A stretch of DNA of 49,423 bases from Ruminococcus sp. GTDB taxonomy: Bacteria > Bacillota > Clostridia > Oscillospirales > Ruminococcaceae. Below are positions 17,646 to 27,290 of this stretch, one piece after another; position 1 is the first letter of the stretch; the number at the start of each line of letters is the position of its first letter. The translations under genes were made by a program, and so were the position numbers. The notes beneath the pieces were generated by a model. It had not been told where the DNA came from, searched no databases, and saw only the letters and a list, made by a program, of their open reading frames with translations. The stretch spans positions 1-49,423 of the forward strand of contig JAIDTI010000082.1 in NCBI GenBank assembly GCA_029060755.1, written 5' to 3'.

Positions 17646-17674
17646 ATTATATCATACACGGAGGTAATTGTCAA
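17646..17674 (-). promoter_or_regulatory. Promoter of bioYB
   Basis: TTGACA (17669-17674) and TATAAT (17646-17651) on the minus strand, 17 bp apart: a full consensus. The -35 box is part of the BirA operator. Confidence 0.9.
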
Positions 17675-17698
17675 CCTTTTTACCGAAATTGGTTGACA
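17669..17698. promoter_or_regulatory. BirA-type biotin operator
   Basis: A perfect palindrome TGTCAACC-N14-GGTTGACA. Arms and spacing match the Firmicutes BirA box (TTGTTAACC-N14/15-GGTTAACAA type). Overlap with the -35 box predicts repression of bioYB by the biotin ligase/repressor when biotin is plentiful. Confidence 0.88.
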
Positions 17699-17720
17699 TT
17701 ATTTTTTATGTAGACGTATC

Positions 17721-18683
17721 TTAGAAAGCAATTTCTTCTGCAATATGGTGAAGTTCTTCATCATATGGTTTTTTCATTTTAAGAGCTTCAAGAATATCAT
17801 AATCAACAATCTTGCTGTCCTTTATACCGACAACACGGTTGCCTATACCCTTTTCAAGAAGTTCAACAGCATAGTAACCCATTCTTGTTGCTTCAACTCT
17901 GTCTCTTACTGTCGGATTACCGCCACGCTGAACGTGTCCGAGAATGGTTGCACGTGCTTCAATGCCTGTTTTTTCTTCAAGTTCCTTTGCAATTTCCTGT
18001 GCGTGACCAATACCCTCTGCAACGATTACAACAAAATTCTGCTTGCCTCTTGCTTTCTTTTCAAGCATTGTCTTAGCGATAGCATCAATATCATATGGCA
18101 CTTCTTTTGTGATGATGTCTGTAGCACCGCAGGCAATACCAGTATTTACAGCAATATGACCTGCACCACGTCCCATAACTTCAACAACAGAGATTCTGTC
18201 GTGTGACTGTGATGTATCACGGAGCTTGTCAACAAGTTCCATAGCTGTATTCATGGCAGTATCAAAGCCGATTGTATAGTCAGTACATGAAATGTCGTTG
18301 TCTATAGTACCAGGAATACCGATACAGAGAACGCCCATAGCTGAAAGGTCGGCAGCTCCTCTGAATGAGCCGTCACCGCCTATAACAACAAGTCCCTCAA
18401 TACCAAGTTCATTGCACTTTTCCTTTGCCTTTGCAACACCTGCTGGCTCTTTAAATTCAAGACATCTTGCTGTATAAAGAACTGTACCGCCCTGATGGAT
18501 AATATCAGTTACACTTCTTTCGTCCATTTTTATAATATCGCCATTGATAAGACCATTATATCCTCTGCGCACGCCGTAAACTTCCATACCCTTGCTGATA
18601 GCAGCTCTTACAACAGCTCTTACAGCAGCATTCATGCCTGGTGCGTCACCGCCACTTGTGAGTACGCCAATTTTCTTAATCAT
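17721..18683 (-). CDS. pfkA: ATP-dependent 6-phosphofructokinase
   Basis: Phosphorylates fructose 6-phosphate; the main control step of glycolysis. 320 residues, the standard bacterial PfkA length. The ATP site begins GVLTSGGDAPGMN; GGDGSFRGA and PGTIDNDI follow, with the catalytic Asp in the latter (TIDND), and EVMGRGAGH is the substrate region. Gly after GGDGS is typical of ATP- rather than PPi-dependent enzymes. The start at 18683 is chosen for the GGAG nine bases upstream and family length. Downstream of dnaE, but it has its own promoter. Confidence 0.97.
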   Translation of the reverse strand: MIKKIGVLTSGGDAPGMNAAVRAVVRAAISKGMEVYGVRRGYNGLINGDIIKMDERSVTDIIHQGGTVLYTARCLEFKEPAGVAKAKEKCNELGIEGLVVIGGDGSFRGAADLSAMGVLCIGIPGTIDNDISCTDYTIGFDTAMNTAMELVDKLRDTSQSHDRISVVEVMGRGAGHIAVNTGIACGATDIITKEVPYDIDAIAKTMLEKKARGKQNFVVIVAEGIGHAQEIAKELEEKTGIEARATILGHVQRGGNPTVRDRVEATRMGYYAVELLEKGIGNRVVGIKDSKIVDYDILEALKMKKPYDEELHHIAEEIAF

Positions 18684-18772
18684 AAAAAATTTCTCCATTC
18701 TGCACTTTGCGTATATTCATTTTTCAGAATCAATTTTTAATTCTGATAAGCTTATTTTTTTCATACATATAT

Positions 18773-18801
18773 ATTTTACAGCTTTTGTTTATAATTGTCA
18801 A
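18773..18801 (-). promoter_or_regulatory. Promoter of pfkA
   Basis: TTGACA (18796-18801) and TAAAAT (18773-18778), 17 bp apart, between dnaE and pfkA. A short 7-bp hairpin (18724-18746) lies in the leader. It lets pfkA be expressed separately from the long upstream operon. Confidence 0.8.
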
Positions 18802-18854
18802 GTATATTTCCGATATTTTTTTATAATATACAAAAATTTCTGTTTAATATCATG

Positions 18855-21800
18855 CTATCTGCCGATTTTTTGTATAAGACCAATATTTTTGGCAGAAACA
18901 ATATTAGTCAGCAACTTATAACTCTGCTTGTTGATGCTGATATACAGCTTATTTTTCGGAACAACAGTTTTTCTTGCATCTGTCAGATAAAAGCATACTT
19001 CTGTCTTGCCTCTGAATTGTCTGGAAATTTCAGCAATTTTTTCCAAAGGGATTGCATCTGATGCTGATTTTATGCAAAGACGCATATTTTCAGTCATATC
19101 GGGGAAATTCTGTTCTGTAATGATACCTGCACATATTACAGATATACTTTCATCTTTTACTGAAATTTTTCCGTTTATATAAATTATATCTTCCTCATTT
19201 ATGTTTAAGCCGATATTTGCGTATAAATCAGGAAAAATAACTGCATCAACTTCTCCTGATTCGTCCGCAAGAGTGAGAAAGCACATATTACTGCCGTTTT
19301 TTGTTGTGTGGATTTTTTTTGACTGAACTATACAAAGAAGTTTTACTGCTGAATTGTCAACAGGATTTTCCGAAAGTGCTGATATTCTTTGAGTTTTCAT
19401 TAATTCACTTAAATAATCATACTCTGTAAGAGGACTGCCACTTAAATAAACTCCTGCCGATTCTTTTTCCATAAAAAGAAGTTTTTTTCTGCTGTATTCA
19501 GGAATCGGCTTTATCTTTATATCGTTTGCACGTAAATCCTCCGCTGAAAAAAAGCTTAACTGTTCTTTTACAGCTTTATCTTCATTTTTTTTGGTGAGTT
19601 TTATAATTTCCTCAAAATTTTCAAGCATCTGACGGCGGTTAAGTCCGAGATTATCAAATGCACCCGATTTTATAAGATTCTCCATTACTGTTTTATTCAG
19701 CTTATGTTGAATTATGCGTTCACAAAAATTCTGCAAACTTGTAAATCTGCCATTATCTTTTCGTTCCCTTATGATTTCCTCTGAAAGTGTTGAACTCATG
19801 TTCTTGATGCCCATTAATCCGAAATATATCTTATCATTTATATAGGTGAATCCCTTTGAACTGACGTTTATATCAGGTGCGACAACTTCTATTCCCGAAC
19901 TGCGACATTGAATAATATATTCTGCTAATTTAGTGCCTGATGACATAACACTTGACATAAGTGCAGACATATATATATTGCGGTAATGGCATTTCAGATA
20001 AGCTGTCTGATACGCAAGACAAGCATAAGCCGCCGCATGAGACTTATTGAAAGCATATGATGAAAAGCTTATCATTTCATCAAATATTTTATTTGAAATA
20101 TTCTCTGAAATACCGTTTTGTTTTGCTCCCGATATAAAATTTTCACGTTCTTTAAGCATGACATCATGTTTTTTCTTTGCCATTGCGTGCCGTACAATAT
20201 CAGCACGACTGTATGAATACCCTGCAAGTTTACGGCATATTTCCATAACCTGCTCCTGATATATCATAACACCGTAAGTATCATTCAGTATTTCTTTTAG
20301 TTTCGGGTGCAGATATGTTATATTTGCGGAATTTCTCTTGTTTTCAATGTATAAAGGTATCGACTTCATAGGTCCGGGGCGATAGAGTGAGATGACTACA
20401 ATCAAATCGTCAATACTTTCAGGAACAAGCTCCACAAGCCATTTTGTTATACCTTGACTTTCAAACTGAAATACTCCTGCTGTATCACCTTTTGCAAGCA
20501 TTTTGTACACTTCTGCATCATCAAAAGGAATATTGTCTATATCAAAATCGGGATTTGTCAGATGTATCTGATTTACAGTGTCTCTTATTGTCGTGAGATT
20601 GCGCAGACCGAGAAAATCCATTTTGAGAAGTCCGAGCGATTCAAGATAATTCATTGTATACTGCGTTATTATGGAGTTTTCACCCTTTTGGAGTGGTACA
20701 AGTTCATTAAGCGGAACTGCTGAAATAACAACGCCTGCCGCATGAGTTGAAGTGTGTCGGGGCATACCTTCAAGCTGTAGCGAAATATCAATAAGTTTAT
20801 GTACAGAACTATCCGAATCATATAATGCTTTCAGTTCATGATTTTCATTGAGTGAATACGCAAGGTCATATTTTGAATCAATCATCTTTGCTATCCTGTC
20901 GCCAAGACTATACGGGAGATTTTCGGCACGTGCAACATCACGCACAACCGATTTTGCTTTGAGTGTATCAAATGCAATTATTTCTGATACATATTCCGAG
21001 CCGTATCTGTTGCGGACGTAATCTTTTACAGACTGTCTGCCCTCTATGCAGAAATCTATGTCAAAATCGGGCATTGAAACACGTTCAGGATTGAGAAATC
21101 TCTCAAACATGAGATTATATTTCATAGGGTCTATGCCTGTTATGCCGATACAGTATGCACAAATACTGCCTGCTCCCGAACCACGTCCAAGTCCGACGGG
21201 AACATTGTTTTCATGTGCGTATCGGACAAAATCCCACACAATAAGAAAATAGTCAGTGAACTTTTTTTCGTTGATTATTGATAGTTCGTATTCAAGCCGT
21301 TTCACGTATTCATCAGGAACATTTTTTCCATAGCGGTTATAAAGTCCCTCAAAGCTTATCTGACGGAGATATGTTTTATTGTCTGCAACTTCAATATCGG
21401 GCTTAAATTCAGGTATTTTTATTTCACTGTCAAAATTCAAATCCACTCTGCACATATTGGCAATAAGTGCGGTATTTTTTACAGCTTCCTCATGACCTTT
21501 AAACAGTTCTGCCATTTCATCAGCTGATTTGACGTAAAATTCGTCAGTTTCAAAGCTAAGTTTTTTGTTGCGGACAGTAGTTCCCGTCTGTATGCACATC
21601 AATATACTCTGCATTTCTGAATCGGATTTTTTTATATAGTGACAGTCATTTGTTGCGACAAGTTTTATTCCGGTTTCAGCAGATAGTTTGTAAATCTGCG
21701 GAATAATTTTCAGCTCATCTTCAATGCCGTGATTCTGTACCTCAAGAAAATAATCGCCCTCAAAAATATCATTATAGTCCATTGCTGTCATCATTGCCTT

Positions 21801-22271
21801 ATTATATAAATCATCAGACAACCATCTTGCAATTTCTCCGGCAAGACAAGCTGAAAGACATATCAGCCCTTTATGATGTTTTCGCAGAAGTTCAATATCA
21901 ACCCGTGGTTTGCTGTAGAATCCCTCAATATTTGCATATGAAACAAGTTTCACAAGATTTCTGTAGCCCTCATTATTCCTGCAAAGCAGAATAAGATGAT
22001 ATGGTTTGGCATCTTTATCAGGGTCTTTGCTAAACCTTGAACGTGGTGCAACGTAAACTTCGCACCCTATTATCGGATTAAGTCCGTTTTCAGTGGCGGT
22101 TTTCCAAAATTCAGGCACACCATACATATTCCCGTGGTCTGTTATTGCAATAGCTTTCTGTCCAAGTTCTTTCACACGCTCAACAAGTTTTTTTATCCTG
22201 CAAGCACCGTCAAGCAGACTATATTCCGTATGGACATGAAGATTGACAAAATCATCAGCTTTCATTGTCAT
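18855..22271 (-). CDS. dnaE: DNA polymerase III alpha subunit, DnaE type
   Basis: Replicative polymerase subunit; in Firmicutes it usually acts beside PolC in primer extension and lagging-strand synthesis. 1138 residues: N-terminal PHP domain (HVHTEYSLLDGA, TDHGNMYGVPE, TNDCHYI, metal-binding histidines kept), C-family polymerase core with GLGRGSGAGS and PDFDIDF (catalytic Asp pair), a Pro-rich palm-finger link (YRPGPM), and a C-terminal OB fold (VKLLCIVQSKKIHTTKNG). No proofreading exonuclease insert, so it is not PolC. The start overlaps the whiA stop by 17 bases; an in-frame ATG at 22265 is also possible. Confidence 0.96.
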   Translation of the reverse strand: MTMKADDFVNLHVHTEYSLLDGACRIKKLVERVKELGQKAIAITDHGNMYGVPEFWKTATENGLNPIIGCEVYVAPRSRFSKDPDKDAKPYHLILLCRNNEGYRNLVKLVSYANIEGFYSKPRVDIELLRKHHKGLICLSACLAGEIARWLSDDLYNKAMMTAMDYNDIFEGDYFLEVQNHGIEDELKIIPQIYKLSAETGIKLVATNDCHYIKKSDSEMQSILMCIQTGTTVRNKKLSFETDEFYVKSADEMAELFKGHEEAVKNTALIANMCRVDLNFDSEIKIPEFKPDIEVADNKTYLRQISFEGLYNRYGKNVPDEYVKRLEYELSIINEKKFTDYFLIVWDFVRYAHENNVPVGLGRGSGAGSICAYCIGITGIDPMKYNLMFERFLNPERVSMPDFDIDFCIEGRQSVKDYVRNRYGSEYVSEIIAFDTLKAKSVVRDVARAENLPYSLGDRIAKMIDSKYDLAYSLNENHELKALYDSDSSVHKLIDISLQLEGMPRHTSTHAAGVVISAVPLNELVPLQKGENSIITQYTMNYLESLGLLKMDFLGLRNLTTIRDTVNQIHLTNPDFDIDNIPFDDAEVYKMLAKGDTAGVFQFESQGITKWLVELVPESIDDLIVVISLYRPGPMKSIPLYIENKRNSANITYLHPKLKEILNDTYGVMIYQEQVMEICRKLAGYSYSRADIVRHAMAKKKHDVMLKERENFISGAKQNGISENISNKIFDEMISFSSYAFNKSHAAAYACLAYQTAYLKCHYRNIYMSALMSSVMSSGTKLAEYIIQCRSSGIEVVAPDINVSSKGFTYINDKIYFGLMGIKNMSSTLSEEIIRERKDNGRFTSLQNFCERIIQHKLNKTVMENLIKSGAFDNLGLNRRQMLENFEEIIKLTKKNEDKAVKEQLSFFSAEDLRANDIKIKPIPEYSRKKLLFMEKESAGVYLSGSPLTEYDYLSELMKTQRISALSENPVDNSAVKLLCIVQSKKIHTTKNGSNMCFLTLADESGEVDAVIFPDLYANIGLNINEEDIIYINGKISVKDESISVICAGIITEQNFPDMTENMRLCIKSASDAIPLEKIAEISRQFRGKTEVCFYLTDARKTVVPKNKLYISINKQSYKLLTNIVSAKNIGLIQKIGR

Positions 22272-23172
22272 TCACTGCCTTTCTTATATCGTCAGCAATT
22301 TTTGCTATCCTTTGAAAACGGTGATTAACTCCCGAACGGCTTATATTTTCGGAGAGATTTTCGCAAATATCACGCAGACTCATAGTAGGATTTTCAAGCC
22401 TTAAACGTGCGATTTCACGTAAATCATCAGGCAGACCGTCAAGACCTTGTTTTTCTGTAATAAGTGAAATATCCCTGATTTGTTTCATGGAGGCATTTAT
22501 CATTTTATCAATATTTGCACTGTCGCAATTGGCTATTCTGTTTGCCTTGTTGCGAATATCCTTGTAAATCTTGACATTTATAATATCAAGTGTGCATTTG
22601 CCTGCACCGATAAAAGTTAGCGTATCTTCAATGGATTCACTGCCCTTGATGTATACAATATGCTGTCCACGACGCAGTGCAGGTCTTGCTGTAACTCCAA
22701 TATCACCAAGCAGAGCGATAAGCTCATTTGCAAGCGATTCATCTCCGACTGTAAATTCAAGATGATACTCTTTTTCGGGGTCGTTTACACTTCCGCAGGC
22801 AAGAAAAGCACCTGCAACCAGAATCCCAAGACTGCTTGTCGGAATTATATCATAGTTTATATGACGTTCTTTTCCTGATATACCGTATTTTCTGAAGATT
22901 TTTTCTATTGTTTCCGCAGATTTTATATTATAGGTATATATAACACTGCCGTTTTTTCCGTGTGATTCCTTACAGACGATTTTTTCGTGAAACACTTTTT
23001 CAAAAAGATTGCTGAAAGTTTTTGCACAAATAATACTCTTACTCTGAAAAAGTATGTGTTTTTCCGTTAATTTCCGGCTGAAAAGAATCATACCATAAAA
23101 ACAGGCAAAACGCAGATTTTTATCGGTGATAGATGAGCATATTTCTCTGCGTACTTCATCTGAAAAGGACAT
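22255..23172 (-). CDS. whiA: WhiA-type DNA-binding regulator
   Basis: 305 residues. WhiA proteins join an N-terminal LAGLIDADG homing-endonuclease fold that has lost cutting activity to a C-terminal helix-turn-helix; they act in sporulation control in actinobacteria and in division and chromosome segregation in Firmicutes. Here the N-terminal part has FACFYGMILFSR and LVAGAFLACGSVNDPEKEYHLEF, and the C-terminal part RLENPTMSLRDICENLSENISRSGVNHRFQRI fits the HTH. Start 23172 is chosen over a GTG at 23181 because GAGG sits eight bases upstream. It follows rapZ, a common arrangement. Confidence 0.95.
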   Translation of the reverse strand: MSFSDEVRREICSSITDKNLRFACFYGMILFSRKLTEKHILFQSKSIICAKTFSNLFEKVFHEKIVCKESHGKNGSVIYTYNIKSAETIEKIFRKYGISGKERHINYDIIPTSSLGILVAGAFLACGSVNDPEKEYHLEFTVGDESLANELIALLGDIGVTARPALRRGQHIVYIKGSESIEDTLTFIGAGKCTLDIINVKIYKDIRNKANRIANCDSANIDKMINASMKQIRDISLITEKQGLDGLPDDLREIARLRLENPTMSLRDICENLSENISRSGVNHRFQRIAKIADDIRKAVNDNES

Positions 23173-23196
23173 TTTTATCACCTCATTTCAAAGTGA

Positions 23197-23222
23197 ATCC
23201 GCACACCTGAAAGTATGCGGAT
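23197..23222. other. Hairpin between rapZ and whiA
   Basis: ATCCGCACAC pairs with GTATGCGGAT (10 bp, one G-T) around a 6-nt loop. No T-run follows on the minus strand, so it is more likely an mRNA processing or stability element than a terminator. Confidence 0.55.
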
Positions 23223-23230
23223 ATTTATTG

Positions 23231-24103
23231 TTAAAACTTTTTGTCTTTTGTAATATCACGGTGATATTTCTGTACTTTGTAATTTTCTTTGATAAGATGT
23301 TCTGCCATGAGTTCAGCAAAAGTGATTGAACGGTGCTTACCGCCAGTACAGCCGAATGATATTATCAGCTGACTTTTTCCCTCTTTTATGTATAAAGGTA
23401 TCAGAAAGTCGATAAGGTCGGTAAGTTTTCCGAAAAGCTCCTGTGATTCCTGAAATCCCATAACATAATCCTGTATGCACTTCTCTACACCTGTATGATT
23501 CCGCAGTCTGTCAATATAATAAGGGTTTGGCAGACATCTTACGTCAAAAACAAGGTCTGACTCTGTGGAAACACCATATTTGAATCCGAATGACATCACT
23601 TTTATTATGATTGAATCGCTTGTTTTTTCAAGAAAAAGTGATTTTACTTCCTCTTTAAGCTGTGATGACGAATAATTTGTCGTTTCAATATAATAATCGC
23701 AGATTTCTCTTAACTGTGTGAGCTGTTTTCGCTCATATTTTATAGCATCATGCATATTTCCATTGAATTTTTCGTCAAGAGGGTGTTTTCTGCGTGTTTC
23801 CTTGTATCTTTTTATAAGTGCTTCGTCTTCTGCCTCAATAAAAAGTACTTTCACATCAACAGAATTTTCATTTTTGAGTGTTTGTCTTGCACGGAAAATC
23901 TCTGTAAACATATCGCCCGACCTTATATCAACAGCAACAGCAATTCTGTCAAGAGACATTTCAGACTTACGGCATAAGTCCACAAACTGCGGAATAAGTT
24001 TCGGTGGAATGTTGTCGATACAGTAGAATCCTATATCTTCCATTACGTCCATAACACTTGATTTTCCTGAACCTGACATTCCTGTAACAATTAACAGCTT
24101 CAT
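23231..24103 (-). CDS. rapZ: RapZ/YvcJ nucleotide-binding protein
   Basis: 290 residues. The N-terminal P-loop is GMSGSGKS (8-15), and CIDNIPP and DIRSGDMF follow as in the family. The C-terminal domain carries FGCTGGKHRS, which in E. coli RapZ binds the small RNA GlmZ and glucosamine 6-phosphate. In Gram-positives (YvcJ) the role is less clear; it affects competence and cell-wall supply. The setting between murB and whiA is the conserved Firmicutes arrangement. GGGAG precedes the ATG. Confidence 0.95.
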   Translation of the reverse strand: MKLLIVTGMSGSGKSSVMDVMEDIGFYCIDNIPPKLIPQFVDLCRKSEMSLDRIAVAVDIRSGDMFTEIFRARQTLKNENSVDVKVLFIEAEDEALIKRYKETRRKHPLDEKFNGNMHDAIKYERKQLTQLREICDYYIETTNYSSSQLKEEVKSLFLEKTSDSIIIKVMSFGFKYGVSTESDLVFDVRCLPNPYYIDRLRNHTGVEKCIQDYVMGFQESQELFGKLTDLIDFLIPLYIKEGKSQLIISFGCTGGKHRSITFAELMAEHLIKENYKVQKYHRDITKDKKF

Positions 24104-24131
24104 ATTTTTTCTCCCTGATTAAAATAAATAA

Positions 24132-25040
24132 TTATTTTAATATAACAGGCTCTAACTCCAGAACATAGCCCGTTTTTTCTTTTACAATTTCTTTTACTTT
24201 TTCACATAATTCAAGAACATCATTGCAGGTTGCATTGCCTTTGTTTATCACAAATCCGCTGTGCTTTGTGCTTACTTCTGCATCTCCGACTGACATTCCT
24301 TTAAGTCCGCACTGTTCAATCAGCAGAGAAGCATAGCTGTTGTTACTAGGTCGCTTGAATGTACTGCCTGCACTTGCAAAATCAAGAGGTTGTTTTGACG
24401 TTCTTTTTTGTATACATTCATTCATAGCTGATTTTATATTGTCGGGATTTCCCTCTGAAAGTTCCATTGTCACTGATGTTATGATACATTCTTTTTCAGA
24501 AAAAATACTGTGTCTGTATGAAAGTGCCATATCGTCCGCACGGACTGTACATATTTTTCCGTCTGCATCAATATATTCAGCAGAAACAACAATATCTTTC
24601 ATTTCGCTGTTGTATGCTCCTGCGTTCATATACAAAGCACCGCCGACAGTTCCGGGTATACCGAACAGATTCTCCATGCCCGACAAGCCTGCTTCCTGTG
24701 CTTTTTTACATACAGCCGACAGCATTGCTCCTGATTGAGCCGTTATGGATTTTCCGTCTACTGCAATATCTGAAAAATCACTTCCGAAATGAAGTATAAC
24801 ACCGTCAAAACCGTTATCAGATGCTATAATATTACTTCCTCTGCCAATAACAGCATACTTTATATTGTTGGCTTTCAGATATTTCATAATTTCAGCAATA
24901 CTTTCAGCAGAATTTACATCAATCAAAGCACGGCAAGCTCCGCCAAACCTGAATGTAATGTAATCGCTTAGAAGTGCCTCTGTACTGATTCGGCAGTTGA
25001 ATTTACTGCACAATTCAGTCAGTTCATCTATATTTATCAT
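24132..25040 (-). CDS. murB: UDP-N-acetylenolpyruvoylglucosamine reductase
   Basis: FAD enzyme that reduces UDP-GlcNAc-enolpyruvate to UDP-MurNAc for peptidoglycan. 302 residues, the shorter type II MurB. FAD-binding segments: AVIGRGSNIIASDNGFDGV and GIPGTVGGALYMNAGAYNSEM. The catalytic Ser lies in SAGSTFKRP, and KHSGFVINKGNAT carries C-terminal residues. AAGGAG lies before the ATG. It sits 21 bp after hprK in the long operon. Confidence 0.96.
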   Translation of the reverse strand: MINIDELTELCSKFNCRISTEALLSDYITFRFGGACRALIDVNSAESIAEIMKYLKANNIKYAVIGRGSNIIASDNGFDGVILHFGSDFSDIAVDGKSITAQSGAMLSAVCKKAQEAGLSGMENLFGIPGTVGGALYMNAGAYNSEMKDIVVSAEYIDADGKICTVRADDMALSYRHSIFSEKECIITSVTMELSEGNPDNIKSAMNECIQKRTSKQPLDFASAGSTFKRPSNNSYASLLIEQCGLKGMSVGDAEVSTKHSGFVINKGNATCNDVLELCEKVKEIVKEKTGYVLELEPVILK

Positions 25041-25061
25041 TATTACCGCTCCTTAAAAAGT

Positions 25062-26021
25062 TCAGAATGTTTCATAATTTCTGACAGTTTCTTTCGGGTC
25101 TGATTCCATGCCAAGACGGTGGAGAAGTTCAGCCGCCGCATTATATCCCATTTTCTTTTGTCTATTATTCATAGCTGCAACTTCAAGAATAACAGCAAGA
25201 TTACGTCCAGGTTTTACAGGAATTGTAAGTGCGGGAACTTTTACACCTAAAAGGCTGATATATTCAGTATCAACGCCCATTCTGTCGTATATCTTTTCGG
25301 GATTCCACTGCTCAAGTTCAACAACAAGGTCGATTTTTTCTGTCATCTTTACTGCACCGATACCGAAAAGACGGCGTGCGTTGATGATTCCTATACCTCT
25401 TAATTCAAGGAAATGGCGGATATTATCAGGCGAACTTCCGACAAGACTTATATTTGAAACCTTGCGTATTTCTACAGCATCATCTGCAACAAGTCTGTGT
25501 CCACGCTTTACAAGTTCAATAGCCGTTTCGCTTTTTCCTACACCGCTTTCACCTGTTATAAATACGCCTTCGCCGTATATCTCAATAAGTACGCCGTGAC
25601 GTGTGATTCGTGGTGCAAGATTGAGGTTAAGAAATGCAATAAGTCCTGACATGAAATTTGATGTACTTTCTTTACTTCTCAAAAGCGGAACTTCATATTC
25701 TTTTGCAAGTTCAAGCATCTCTGAAAAGTAGGGGAGTTCACGGGTGATTATAAGTGCAGGAAGTCTTTGTGCAAAGAGAAGCTGAAGTCTTTCAAATCGT
25801 GTTTTTTCATCGATTGTTGAAAGATAAGCAAATTCTACTTTTCCTATAATCTGAATACGTTCGGGATTGAAATATTCATAGAATCCCATAAGCTGTAAAC
25901 CCGGTCTGTTTACTTCTGTTTCGTCAATCATAATTTCTTCAGGTGCTTTGTGAATGTAAATTGTTTCAAGTTTAAATTCATCAATTACCTTTGCAAGCGA
26001 AACTGTAAAATTATCTGCCAT
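25062..26021 (-). CDS. hprK: HPr kinase/phosphorylase
   Basis: Phosphorylates and dephosphorylates HPr on Ser46, the signal for CcpA-type carbon catabolite repression in Gram-positives. 319 residues, usual length. The kinase P-loop is GESGVGKS (157-164), preceded by the conserved H142; LVADDAVEI is the DD pair, and LELRGIGIINARRLFG is the HprK signature. The start at 26021 follows GGAGA; a frame four codons longer starts inside that site. It sits at the head of the murB-rapZ-whiA-dnaE part of the operon. Confidence 0.96.
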   Translation of the reverse strand: MADNFTVSLAKVIDEFKLETIYIHKAPEEIMIDETEVNRPGLQLMGFYEYFNPERIQIIGKVEFAYLSTIDEKTRFERLQLLFAQRLPALIITRELPYFSEMLELAKEYEVPLLRSKESTSNFMSGLIAFLNLNLAPRITRHGVLIEIYGEGVFITGESGVGKSETAIELVKRGHRLVADDAVEIRKVSNISLVGSSPDNIRHFLELRGIGIINARRLFGIGAVKMTEKIDLVVELEQWNPEKIYDRMGVDTEYISLLGVKVPALTIPVKPGRNLAVILEVAAMNNRQKKMGYNAAAELLHRLGMESDPKETVRNYETF

Positions 26022-26070
26022 ATTTTTCTCCATTCCCCGAATTTAATCGGTATTTATTTTGATTATTTAA

Positions 26071-27270
26071 TCAGCCAAGTACAAACGAATTGTAGCCGAA
26101 ATCCAGTATAGTGTCCCTGACTGAAATAAGTTCCTGTGATGTAAGTGAACTGCCTGAAATTCTGACAGCCACATTGAAATCATAAAGAAACTCTGAAATA
26201 AATCCAAGACATTTCTTTACTTTTTCGGCGGGAGTGCCTGAAAATTCATAATAATTGCGACCGTCCGAAACACCCTCACCAAGTTCATCAATATTTATGT
26301 TAAGTACAATTGTATTTGCTGTAAGAAGCATGGACTGCAATATATCAGCTTTCTGTGCAAGAACGTCAACAGCCGAAACTTCAATGAACATTGTTGCACC
26401 GTTTGCAACAGACGTATTATAGAGAAGATTCGCTGTGGAAGTAAGTGATACACATCTGTCATTTCTGCTAAGTCTTTCATCAAGATTTTTCAGGTCGTTA
26501 GCTGTAAAATCAGGAAAAACAAAATCAGTACAGACAATATGGTCAAAGCCTGTTCCTGTAATCTCATTGACGACAGATACAAGATAATCAACAGTATTCT
26601 GTGAAAAAGGAGTAAGCCACGAATTTAAGGCAGTATCCTCCCATAAAGAGCCGTCCGTTCTGATGTAGCCTGTTTCCTTGTTTATTGTTGGCATGATATT
26701 ATCGTTGAAAGTGCTGACTAATGCCGATGGAGTGTAGCCATTTGATTTTATCATCTCTGAAATTTTAACAAGATTGAGTTTCTGAAATTCCTTTAGTTTT
26801 GCATCAGTTACAACAGTGCTTAAATAGTAAATCATACCGCCCTTTGTTTTCAGAGGTACTTCAACATATTCAATTCCTTGATTTTTCGGGATTTTTTCCA
26901 GTGCTGTCTGCAAAGACTGTTCACTTTCAAGGTCGGTTACTGTAAGAGAGTATGCGCCGTATGCTTCCATAGTAACAGGCGGAGCAGTCGGTGCTTCTGT
27001 TGCTGTCGGAACTGTCGTTTCAGTTTCAGGTTGTTCGTCAGTTGTTGTTTCTTCAGGCGGAACGACATCTTCCGTTGTTGGTTCAGGTTCATCACCCATA
27101 TGCTTTGTGAAATTTATAAGCGGTTCAGCTGTACTATAGCCAAGAAATCCTATACCGCCTATCAGAAATACAGTCAGAACTGTTGACATAACTTTTTCAA
27201 ATGTACTTTTTTCATAATAATTTTTTTCTTTTGTTCTATAAATTTTTCTTCCATTATCTTTTTTTTTCAT
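26071..27270 (-). CDS. Membrane-anchored extracytoplasmic protein, perhaps DUF4015-like
   Basis: 399 residues: basic cytoplasmic tail (1-26), one membrane helix (about 27-49), a Thr/Pro/Glu-rich linker (about 58-97), then a ~300-residue outer domain. The domain has alternating strands and helices (EYVEVPLKTKGGMIYYLST, HIVCTDFVFPDF, TIVLNINIDELGEG, VAVRISGSSL) and suggests a TIM-barrel sugar-hydrolase fold such as DUF4015, but no catalytic pair can be named. It lies between rnfA-like and hprK with no promoter or strong terminator between, so likely co-transcribed. Function is unknown. Confidence 0.5.
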   Translation of the reverse strand: MKKKDNGRKIYRTKEKNYYEKSTFEKVMSTVLTVFLIGGIGFLGYSTAEPLINFTKHMGDEPEPTTEDVVPPEETTTDEQPETETTVPTATEAPTAPPVTMEAYGAYSLTVTDLESEQSLQTALEKIPKNQGIEYVEVPLKTKGGMIYYLSTVVTDAKLKEFQKLNLVKISEMIKSNGYTPSALVSTFNDNIMPTINKETGYIRTDGSLWEDTALNSWLTPFSQNTVDYLVSVVNEITGTGFDHIVCTDFVFPDFTANDLKNLDERLSRNDRCVSLTSTANLLYNTSVANGATMFIEVSAVDVLAQKADILQSMLLTANTIVLNINIDELGEGVSDGRNYYEFSGTPAEKVKKCLGFISEFLYDFNVAVRISGSSLTSQELISVRDTILDFGYNSFVLG

Positions 27271-27290
27271 TTATTTATTTCTCTCCTGTT

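Noticed and set aside
18724..18746. Terminator between dnaE and pfkA
   Set aside because: A 7-bp AT-rich hairpin followed by A's, not T's, on the transcribed strand, and located after the pfkA promoter.
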